From the NCBI GenBank assembly GCA_014529385.2, contig CM043955.1, positions 144,805,140 to 144,869,139 of the forward strand: a DNA stretch of 64,000 bases, written 5' to 3'. The notes beneath the pieces are model-generated. The model did not search any database, was not told the DNA's origin, and was given only the letters and a program-made list of their open reading frames with translations. This stretch comes from Adiantum capillus-veneris. Its lineage: Eukaryota; Streptophyta; Polypodiopsida; Polypodiales; Pteridaceae. Both the position numbers and the translations under genes were made by a program. Of this stretch, positions 55,276 to 64,000 are shown in pieces; positions within the stretch are counted from its first letter, which is position 1, and every line of letters begins with the position of its first letter.

Positions 55276-57411
55276 TGTAACATTTAATGGCCTAGTAACT
55301 TGTGTGTAGCGTAAAATAGCATGAACATAGTAAGAATTTCATTGGAATAGATTTATAATGAGCATAGCAAGAGTGCTTGGGTGGAGAGAGCAACAAAAAG
55401 CATAAGACCTAGTTAGATAGCACTAGAATGGTAACCTAACAGGACATAAAAGTGTCATTTCAGGGTTTTGGGAAAAAATTCCAAAACCATAGTAGATCCA
55501 CTCATTTTGAAAAATCCTTTCATGAGCTTATAGTTCAATAACTACTACATATGGAAAAAATGAGAAACTTGTAATTTTTCTCATCCCTTGGTCACTACAA
55601 GCCTCCAAAGTTGATAGACCAGTGCATTTTGCCCAAAACAGCAATTTCTTACGGTTGATTGCATATAAATAAGAGTGGGGATTTTTGTAGGACATGAGAT
55701 AAAATGCTCCGTTAACTTCAATGGGTAGGTGACCAAGACATATGGTTGCTTTTACCTCACTAAATTTTTTTTGGGCAAAAAAAAAAGGTACAAAAAAGTT
55801 GCATTTTTGCCATTCTGCGGACCTATCATCAAAGTTTCTATATTCACACTCAATACAGATACTATATACATGTTTTCTTAGTTCCCTTTGGGCCTTTGGA
55901 TTCAAAAGGAGCCATGGAGCATGTCAAAAGGATAATGGATCTCTTACAATTGGAACCTTGGGGGCAATGATAAAGTGCTAAATACAGCAAACATGAAAAA
56001 ACTGGGTTTAGCATTATGACCTCTAGAAACCCATAGAAACTACTCAATATCTAGCCAAGTTTGTAGTCTATGATTAGATACGGTTACTACCTACAAAATA
56101 CACACAATTGGCCTAAGAAAATAGCAATATTGAGAAAGTTATAATTGCTACTCTAAAATGTATCGTATTCTTCAGCAATCAAAAAACTCAACCATCATCA
56201 TATACTATGCTATATAGCATATTAGGTCCCCCAAAACTGAAGGAAGATTAGATTTATGTTATACATTACACTTACACAATCAAAATTGAATTTGGATATC
56301 AAGAAAGCCACCAAAAAAATCATAAAAGTGCTAATTTTGGCCAAAAAACAGGATTATGCAATTCTTGTAAATTGGTCATAACTTTCAATTTTAACACTTA
56401 GCTCTCCCTACAAGCATCAAAACATGTTGAGAACTATGAAGGCCTAACCTCTAGCCATCTAAACCTCACAAACATGAAGTTTAGAGTGGTAAAGTTGCCA
56501 AAAATTGGAAAAAAGCCAAAAACAGGACCCGTTTTTTCACACAGTTCAGGTTTAAAAATGTTGTGCAAGAGTAAGGTTAATGGTGAGATCGATAATCCAA
56601 AAAAAATGCTAAGTTTTTTTCAGCTCATAAGGCAACTTTGTGGATATATAGCACCTAGAAATTCATTTTCATACTCTTCAAATAATTCAAGTAAAATGGT
56701 CACTTAACAGGACACAAAAGTGTCCAAGGACATAAAAAGTGTCCTGTTAACCATTCTAGTGATAGGCATGAAAAATACTTCAAAAGAGAGAGAAATTAAG
56801 CTATTGACATAAGTTGAGGACCGGATTTACATGGAGGCGGTCCCCCCTCCAAAAGGCTTTGTATTATAGGTTTCCCTCATCAAGGGAGACATTTTACGAT
56901 ATAATTCTTTGTGTTCCTTTAATAACTAGCTAGTGCAATGAAGATGGAAGCTTCAAGCACTAAGCAAACACTTATAAAACAAAACATCAATTCCCTCACG
57001 GTCTCAAACCCAAGACCTCACACACCTTCGAAGATGGTGAGAGCTAGCGGGGTATGAGAGTAGATTGAGAGGAAGAAGGAGTAGTCTTAGGATAAAGAAG
57101 TATATCTCCTCACATAATCACTCATAAAAGCTTAGCATAGCTTAGTACTTAGCATGGTAGAGGAAATGAGCATGCATTGAAGCTTGGCTCTTGGTTTGAT
57201 TTGCATCACAAAGCCAAGAGTTGTTGGTGTAGGCCTCCCTTCTCACAAGCTTGGAGTAGATGATAAGTTTCCATTAAAGCTTGAGAAGGAGAGAGAGAGT
57301 CTTCTTGCTTCACAGATGAGCTAGTGTGAGTGTGTGTGGAATAATGACTTGAGAAATTCAGTCTCCCTCTCTCTCTTGGTCGACCCCTCATGCAAATTAC
57401 TCATGCTGACA
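55276..57411 (-). repeat. Co3 5' LTR, carrying a TIR element
   Basis: - strand start TGTCAGCATGAG at 57411, end ...TTACA at 55276 next to the primer site. Without the inserted TIR element it is about 790 bp. The right border abuts Gy1-m4 sequence just after the acidic ORF. The rest of Co3 (gag, pol, 3' LTR) is missing. Confidence 0.65.
55421..56761. mobile_element. 1.34-kb TIR element with CACTA-like ends
   Basis: Left end CACTAGAATGGTAACC and right end (reverse complement) CACTAGAATGGTTAAC; AACAGGACA motifs recur near both ends in both orientations. Flanked by ATAG on each side (55417-55420 and 56762-56765). No transposase frame, so non-autonomous. CACTA elements normally make 3-bp duplications, so the family is not certain. 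Confidence 0.6.
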
Positions 57412-57445
57412 CCCCTAACCTACCTATCTGTCATCCATTTTAGAA

Positions 57446-57658
57446 TCAAGGAAAGAGGATATTATATAAACCGGGTGGCATCCCTAAGGCTAGGCCTCTA
57501 TCCTCCTCATCTAGATAAACGAAATCGTTTTCCGTGAGGCCATAGTCTTCCTCAGTGTCTATTATTTCTTCTTCATTATCCTCTTGTGTAAGCGTGTTAA
57601 TCAAGAACCTTGCTATGCGTGGACACTCATCTTGTACAAAAGAATAAGCATGTGCCAC
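57446..57658 (-). pseudogene. acidic ORF of Gy1-m4, C-terminal 69 codons
   Basis: Open and colinear with the intact ORFs over 69 codons with no indel: about 39 identical residues, including DFVYL, EDRGLALG and LYNILFP. The N-terminal half is damaged (stops and a deletion between 57660 and 57774), but the ATG and MAS start remain at 57772-57774. Confidence 0.7.
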
Positions 57659-58069
57659 TGGAGAAACATAGCTACTGGGTAGGGATCACTAGTTAACCAT
57701 AGATGTATCAATCATTCTAACTCCTCAAAATTTCTCTAAAAAATAGGAGCGCATGCCTCTGGTACACTAGCCATCTCTGAGAATATAAATAGATTTGGTT
57801 AGGTCTTTAGAAGATAAGAATTGTTTTCGTGTGTTGCTTGATGTGACATGGTGAATTTAGACTTATGTGTAGGATCTGATAGGGTGCTCTCTCGTTGCTA
57901 GTTGCTCTTGTTCTTTTACTATTTGTTATTTTTTGTTTGTTTGTTTGCTAGAACTAATATAAGGCTATGTATATACATTCCCTAAGAGTAGTGATTGAGA
58001 GGTCTGGGAGGAAGGTTGAGAGGAAAGCAAGTGAATGATGGATGTCAGCAAACACTCCCCCCTTCCTTG

Positions 58070-58859
58070 GGTAGATCATACCTTTTGGAATGAATTCGTC
58101 ACCTTTTCAAAGCAATTGCTCCAAGTTCTTATCGGTGACGACTTTAACCAATAGTTTTCGACCTCCCTATGCGTTTCATCTAGTTGCAAGGGTGGTAAGG
58201 TACTCTCCCATGATTTTATTTGCAACGTTGTTGTAGGTGGTGAACTTACAACGAGAGGTTCAAACTCTTTCTTGTTTGTATGGATATGTACAATGATAGG
58301 TGGAGGTTGTGTCGAAGATTCTATTTTTGTATAGGAACAACATGAAGAGCAAGAAGCTTCATTTGACTTCCCTATTCCCAAGCTAGGTGGAACAAATCGT
58401 TCTTTCCCAAACTAGCTCTGGAGCGGGTATGTAGCATTCCGTGATTTTTTTCTTTCCACGATCTTCAATCTGTTTTGGAGCTACAGGATTGGGCTCACAT
58501 GGGCCAGGTAACAAGTAAGAGCACAATTTACGTTTTGGCACCCAGATTTGATCATTTCCGTCATAGTAGCGTTGGGCCTCCAATAGTTTTTTAGGAATCC
58601 AATGCAACGTTTCTTTACATTTCTTGGGGCGAGTGGGATGTCTCTTCCCAGGCTCTTGTCTTTGAGCACTAGCTATGGTCTCTAAAGAAGCTTTAGGGAC
58701 CCACTTGCATGTTTTCTTTGTTATATTAGGATAGGTTTTGTGTGTCTCAAGCTTTATTTCAACTACAGCAGTTGAAGCTCTAGAGAGTTGGGCTATGGGG
58801 ACATATGGTTCAACCTCCTGGACATGCAATGTTTTGGGTTTTATTTCCTTAAGAGGCAA
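58070..58859 (-). pseudogene. W-x-P-K tail of Gy1-m4 pol
   Basis: Frames 58859-58383 and 58381-58076: CKWVPKASL, HWIPKKLLEAQRYYDGN, IWVPKRK, then a Pro/Ser linker and SWESTLPPLQL. One frame change near 58382 removes the ELVWxP repeat junction. Confidence 0.8.
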
Positions 58860-58904
58860 TATTTCAGGGACTATGTCTTGAGTGGCATGACTAAGAGTTG
58901 GTTT

Positions 58905-59240
58905 CTACGTTGTGACACCCCCAATCCCCCAATCAATAGTGCATTTGGTGGCTATCATCCACGTGCGTCCTAGGTGTATATTTCCCTCCATAGTTCCAGC
59001 AGGCATGACCAAAAAGTTTTGAGCTACAACCCCATTGTCATAACTGACAGAAGTGTGCCAGATTCCAAAAACCGCAGTTTTTTTCTTGTTGACACCATTG
59101 ACTTGGATAATACTCTCAGATAGAGGTGGCTTTCCCAACTGACACCATACTCCATATGACAACAGATTATACTTAGCTCCCGTGTCCAATAAGGCGTTTG
59201 ATAGCACTTTTTCATAGGTGCTATTTAGCTCAATAGGGTA
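58905..59240 (-). pseudogene. protease 2 of Gy1-m4
   Basis: LLDTGAKYNLLS with intact D-T-G near 59165-59205, then SYDNGVVAQNFLVMPAG and NIHLGRTWM. Open for 100 codons, broken upstream by stops near 59265. Confidence 0.8.
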
Positions 59241-60679
59241 TCGTAAAGGTGTGTCGGAGTCCGATCAATCATCCTCTGTTTTAATGTGGAATGCATGTGT
59301 AACTCCAAGGTTGGTCTCTCGTTGGCGTTTTATGCATTGTTGTAGCTCTTTAGCCTCAGCTTGAGCTTGTATCTTCTTCTTTCTGTTTGTGCCTTGGCTA
59401 CCTTTTCTTATGGATGGCACGTAGCTCCTCTTGGCTTAAAGGATCATAATATCTTTTAAATTTGATACCATTGAGGAATCCGATGGTTTCGACTCCATCA
59501 AGAGTCTCCACATGAATGGTTCCTTGTGGGGTGATTTCACATACTCTATATTGTCCTTTTTCCACATATTTCAATTTTTCTTTTCGTTACACACTCCATA
59601 CATAAGGACTTTATCACCAACATTGATATCCTTGTTCTTTAGAGGACGGTCAAAACATTTCTTCCTCCTATCTTACTCCACAAGTGCGTTTTGCACAACC
59701 AATTGCCTTTATTCATCTAACCTTTCAAGAATATATAAGCGCTTAACTAAAGGGTTACCATCCCAACCTTTTTGTGAAGCTACACGCAGACTAGGAATTA
59801 CAAACTCCCATGGCATAACTGCTTCTTGGCCATATACCATTTTGAATGGTGTACAATTAATAGCCACTTTGTAAGAAGTACGAGAAGCCCATAGGGCTGA
59901 AGTCAGCTTCAAATCCCAATATGTGCGATGAGCTTCCACCATTTTGGTCAAAATAGAGATTAAGGTCTTGTTGGTGCTCTCAACCTGGCCATTTGCTTGT
60001 GAATAATAAGGTGTGGACTTATGGTGAGCAATCATGAAGTTGGTAGTGAGTTCTTTTATCACTCCATTGATTAAATGAGTGCCATTGTCACTTACAATCT
60101 CAAAGGGACAACCAAATCTTGTAATATTGTTTTCAAAGAGAAACTTGGCAGTTGACCTTTATGTGTCGCCCTGGCTTCCGCCCACTTTGTCACATAGTCA
60201 GTGGCAACAATAATATATCGAGATTGAGTGCTACAAGCTGTCGGACTAATTGGGCCTACAAAGTCCAACCCCCATTTTTCAAATGGTTGAGTCACTTTAA
60301 CAGGATGTAAGGGCATCTTATCCTTTCGTTGTGTGATCTTGTAACATTGGCATTCATCACATCCTTTTGGAAAAAGTGATGCATTTTTGAATAAGGTAGG
60401 CCACCAATAGTCTAATTGCAACTCCTTTTTAGTTGTTAGTTCCCCCGAGAAATGTCCTCCGGCTATACCCATGTGGGCTTCTTGCAGTATGTATAGATAC
60501 TCATCCTCACGGGCACAACGTCTAAGAATATCATCCTTCCCTAGCCTGTAGAGAGTTCGTGCAATGAGAGAATAAGGTTCACATTGTTTTAACAATTTTT
60601 GAGCTATGTCCTTACTAAGCTCTTTGGGTGGAAAACCATTATAACTAGAAAGTTCACAATCTTCTCACTCCATTCAGGT
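59241..60679 (-). pseudogene. pol: integrase of Gy1-m4
   Basis: Frame 60595-60092: zinc finger (EAHMGIAGGHF, GCDECQCYK) and first Asp (GLDFVGPIS). Frame 60062-59709: NGQVESTNKT with the catalytic Glu. A short deletion near 60150-60160 shifts the frame. The C-terminal module (59241-59700) is in pieces. Confidence 0.85.
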
Positions 60680-61079
60680 ATGGTTTCGACTAGGAATAGA
60701 GAAGTATCGGGCAATTCATCATCGATCCAGTAGAGGCTTCACCATTGGGTATGCGAGACAAATGATCCGCCATGACATGTCTTTTACCAGGTCTCACCAC
60801 AACGGTGAAATCAAACTCAAGGAGAATTAACAACCATTGTGTAATTCTTCCCGTGGAACAAGGTTTATTTACTAGATACAACAAGGCTTGATGATCAACA
60901 TAGAAAACAAACTTGTTGGCTAGAAGGTAGTAGCGAAATTTCTTCATTGCATAAATCATACCTAAAAATTCTCACTCTGTAGTGGTGTAGTTTCTTTGGG
61001 CATCATTCAATTGATGACTTGCAAAGCTAATGGGCTAGTCCAATTTATGTTCTCCTAGTTGAGCCACAACACACCCAAT
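60680..61079 (-). pseudogene. pol: RNase H of Gy1-m4
   Basis: Open piece 60959-60690 with FVFYVDHQALLYL and MADHLSRIPNG; the upstream part to 61079 is in broken frames. At 61079 it is fused to an unrelated part of the same family (61080-61190). Confidence 0.8.
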
Positions 61080-61190
61080 GGGTTGTGGATCTAAGTGTTC
61101 CTCCTCTATTGGCATCTCCCTAATTCCATCCATCTGTGCAAATTGTGGTAGCCCGACCTTCAGTTCTCCATTGAGGAAAGCTCGATCCGT
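61080..61190 (-). pseudogene. protease-1 spacer fragment of Gy1-m4
   Basis: 110 bases nearly identical to 6361-6470 of Gy1-m2. Its direct fusion to RNase H shows an internal deletion of protease 1, linker and RT. Its other end (61190) abuts Gy3 RNase H. Confidence 0.8.
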
Positions 61191-62271
61191 CCGCAGAATG
61201 AAAGGAGTCCCCAATTAATAGTGCTTCCATGATTCTAAGGCATGTAGAACTGCGAGGAGTTCCTTTTCATATATGCCTAGATCTTGTTCAACAGGGTCCA
61301 GCCTTCGACTTTCATAGGCTATGGTATGCCCTTCTTGGAGCAAAACAGCTCCAAGGCAATCACCACAAGCATCACATTGGACCTCTAATGGCTTTGCGAG
61401 ATCCGGCAGTGTGAGCACAGGTTAAGAGATAAGCTTTTCAAAAGCATTGTTCTCCTTGGCAGACCATGTATACCTAATGCTTTTTTTTGTTAGGTCATGT
61501 AATGGTCCTGCTATTAGTGAGAACTTTTCTATGAAGCGTCTATAGTATGCACACATACGTATAAAGATTCTTAGTTCATGAAGATTCCTTGGATTAGGCC
61601 ATCCTTTTATTACCTCTAACTTTGATGGATCCATTTGGATGCTATCTTGAGAGATAACGTGACCTAAATACTGAATCGCTTGGAAGAAAAATTCACTTTT
61701 CTTTCGATTAACAGAAAGTTTATTCTCTCTTAAGACTTGAAATATTACCTAGAGGTGTTGCTTGTGTTTGTCTAGTGAATTAGAGCAGATGATAATATCA
61801 TCAAAGAACACTCCAGTAAAGGTTCGGTGAGGCCTGAATAGTTTCTCCATCAAGCAGTTGAATGTGGCTGGTGCATTGGTCGAGCCAAAAGGCATGACAA
61901 TGTATTCGTAAAAACCAAACGTAGTGCGCAATACGGCCTTTACAATGTCTTGATCAACTATCGTTATTTGATGGTAGCCACTTTTTAGGTCAATTCTACT
62001 AAAGTAGGTCGACCCTTGTAGGTTATCAAATAGGTCTTCTACCTATGGAACGGGAAATCTATTTTTGATAGTGATCCTATTTAGTGCTCTATAGTCGACA
62101 CACATATAATATGTGTCGTCTTTCTTTTGCACTAATAACACGAGTGAGAAAAATGGAGATGACCTAGGCCTAACCATGCCCTTCTCAACTAAATCATACA
62201 CTTGCTCTTTATTTACTTATTGAAAGCTTGCGTATGTACAATGGGTATGGTGTTACCCATGTCTTTGGCAT
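61191..62271 (-). pseudogene. pol: Gy3 RT and RNase H start
   Basis: Chromovirus-type RT in broken frames: MPFGSTNAPATFNCLM and FFDD (about 61795-61806, intact), then ISQDSIQMDPSKLEVI and CAYYRRFI of the connection, and RNase H with CDACGDCLGAVLLQEG to the LRTD segment at 61195-61206, where it is cut. At least three stops. Confidence 0.85.
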
Positions 62272-62601
62272 TTAAGTACATATCTTTTTCCCTGTACTTA
62301 AAGTAGATTTCCTTTTAGGGAATTTAACATTGGCAGCCATGCGATCAAACCATGGTGCCCCTAGGATTACATCCTCATGCTTGAGAGGAGAGATAAAGAA
62401 GTCCTCTTTGTCCACATAGCTTTGGACATGAAGCCTCAATTTTTCAATTAAGGGAGTGGCTGAAGCTTCTTGCCCCTTGAAAGCACCATCGACGGGTAGG
62501 ACATCTCCCATCTCATAGGCTTGGATGCCTAGCTTGGTGGCCAACTTTGTGGATATGAAATTGTGAGTGGAAGCCAGGGTCAAAGAGAATAAAATCATCA
62601 T
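62272..62601 (-). pseudogene. pol: Gy3 protease
   Basis: Retropepsin remnant: the active-site Leu-Phe-Asp is followed by Pro instead of Ser/Thr and by a frameshift at about 62575, after which the THNFIS and VILGAPWF motifs are in the annotated frame. Inactive. Confidence 0.7.
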
Positions 62602-63910
62602 GTTCTCTTACCTTTCCCAAGCCTTTCCCCAAGCATGGCATAGAGGAGATCCTTTGTGGTGAGCTTCCTCTTCTTGGATTTCGACCAAGGTAGCTTTAGG
62701 AGGCTCATGGCGAGTGTTCTTTTGGGGGTAAGCACGATACGCATGCCCTTTCTTGCCACATTTGAAACAACGGTTATCCTTGCGATAATGATCAAGATCT
62801 TCAGGAAAGAGTTTGTTTTGCCTTTGTAAACTCCCTTTTCCTTAGCTTTGTTGTTATTGGAATTTCCCTTAGGAGACTTTTGGACATTTTCCTTCCCCTT
62901 AGGCTCATTGGAGCCCTTGTTTTTTGTGGGCTTAAGATTTCTCTTAGCCCCTGGTTGGAAATTGATTTGAGAAGCCACCATAGTATGGTGTATAACCGTA
63001 GATATGGTGCGTGGCCTTTGGGAGCTGACATACTCCACCATTTCTTCAGTTAAGCCCACACAAAATTGTTGTTTTTGCTCTCCAAAATCCATCTTTTTGA
63101 ACACAGTGGCTTTGAGATATAAGTCCCAAAACTTATCTACATATTTATGAATGGATTCGTAGGGAAAGAGCTTCAAGCTTCGCCCTTCGGTGGGAGTACT
63201 TTCTCTTTGACATCGGTGGCCAAAAACTGCTTCATGATGGAAGCTCTTAAAGCTTTCCATGTTCGTGGAGCTTCACCATTGGCCCATAGGCTAGACCACC
63301 ATTGCCCGACGGACTTTTGAAAGTGCATGGCTACATGCCGTAGCTTAGAGGACTCCGTTAAACCCTCATCTCTAAACGCCACATCGAATTGTTGGATAAA
63401 GGCCAAGACTTTGTCCGTAGCACCAAAGGTGACATTGTAGGTAAGAAAAGAGATGCTCTTTCCTCCATCTTTGAACTTCATGAGCTTGGACGACCTCTTC
63501 CACGTGGCGTATGATTTTCTATGGCCTCTTCTTTTTGATAGTTCAAAAGTTTCGCCATTGCTTTCTTCAGAAGATGAAGAATTCAAGGAAGATAGAGAAG
63601 AGGGTGACCTCTTTCTCGCCTTTTTCTTGCCTTGTTCCTCCTTGTTTGCACCATCACTTTCTTTATAAGAGGAAGAGAATAAATAAGATGGAGAAGAGGG
63701 TGACCTCTTTCTCGCCTTTTTCTTCTCTTGCTTTTTGTCATCCCTCTTTGAATTATGGTGTGGAGAAGTGTGCGATGGTCTTCTCCATTTTAGGAGGTGA
63801 TGGAGAGCGTTTTGCCGCCGTCTTCGTGGAGCCATCTCCGCCGAGGTGGCAGGAGACTCACTTCTTTCTCGTTCTTCTCTTGAGTTCTCCTTGGGAAGGA
63901 TATGCGTCAT
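62598..63910 (-). pseudogene. gag: Gy3 gag
   Basis: Frame 63910-63173: Ser/Lys/Arg-rich start with an imperfect repeated KKKARKRSPSS unit, then a capsid (SFLTYNVTFGATDKVLAFIQQFD, SVGQWWSSL). A frameshift near 63200 leads to 63260-62598 with SIHKYVDKFWDLYLKA and GLTEEMVEYV. A knuckle at 62741-62790 (in another frame) has the last Cys replaced by Tyr. Confidence 0.8.
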
Positions 63911-64000
63911 CTAGAAGCAAATTTTTGAGCCCTTCATATGGATCCTCTTCTTCTTCCCGAATTGGAGAGAGGCCTCTTTTGGGAGTCGCACAAGGAGGCT
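63911..64000 (-). other. sequence upstream of Gy3 gag
   Basis: 90 bases to the window edge; on the - strand an open, Glu/Lys-rich continuation without a clear start. The Gy3 5' LTR is outside the window. Confidence 0.4.

Larger units (their letters stand above)
57412..61190 (-). mobile_element. Gy1-m4, truncated and internally deleted
   Basis: Reading down from 61190: a 110-bp piece of the protease-1 spacer, then directly RNase H, integrase, protease 2, tail, polypurine tract (58055-58069), and the start of the 3' region with the acidic ORF, cut by Co3 at 57411. It and Gy1-m3 are more alike than either is to m1 or the outer copy and form a second subfamily. Confidence 0.8.

Overview
This window shows no host gene that I can defend. 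It is a stack of nested, mostly decayed transposable elements of the kind found in a large land-plant nuclear genome. The evidence is Ty3/gypsy elements primed by tRNA-Asp, TNT1-like Ty1/copia elements primed by initiator tRNA-Met, a LINE, a CACTA-like TIR element, and (CT)n tracts inside LTRs. Protein style (very long gypsy elements, extra ORFs after integrase) would fit a fern or another large-genome vascular plant, but the species is inference.

Names used here. Gy1 is a gypsy family present in five partial copies: Gy1-outer (+ strand, 1-3832 continuing at 42835-46594), Gy1-m1 (- strand, 38352-37973 continuing at 18782-13860), Gy1-m2 (- strand, 10936-4543, sharing the LTR 10937-13859 with m1), Gy1-m3 (- strand, 55070 down to 49083) and Gy1-m4 (- strand, 61190-57412). 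Gy2 is one 19.2-kb gypsy element (- strand, 18783-37972) with both LTRs and a 5-bp CCCAA target duplication. Gy3 is a chromovirus-like gypsy element split between 64000-61191 and 49078-48350. Co1, Co2 and Co3 are copia elements.

Nesting, read from junctions: Gy1-outer was hit by Co1, whose CTATA target duplication lies at 3828-3832 and 42835-42839. The Co1 5' LTR is itself split, with its head at 3833-3870 and its tail at 38374-38396. The 34.5 kb between those halves holds a Co2 3' end, a back-to-back pair of - strand Gy1 elements sharing one LTR, and Gy2 inserted in the linker of Gy1-m1. Right of Gy1-outer come a rearranged LINE (46600-47535), then Gy3, which is interrupted in its RNase H by a 12.1-kb block (49079-61190) holding Gy1-m3, a copia-like fragment, Co3 with a TIR element in its LTR, and Gy1-m4.

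The most unusual content is the shared architecture of Gy1 and Gy2. Both encode gag, a first retropepsin, RT, RNase H and integrase, then a second retropepsin-like domain and a tail with repeated W-x-P-K motifs. Gy1 then carries a 140-residue acidic ORF between pol and the end of the element (or inside its LTR). That ORF is kept open in two full copies, with 12 synonymous and 11 nonsynonymous differences, and in the last 69 codons of a divergent third copy. Gy2 instead carries a ~1080-codon 3' ORF. It also has nine copies of a 24-bp palindrome (core CATCATACGCGTATGATG) in two blocks, one upstream of gag and one upstream of the 3' ORF, and a tandemly duplicated integrase zinc finger.
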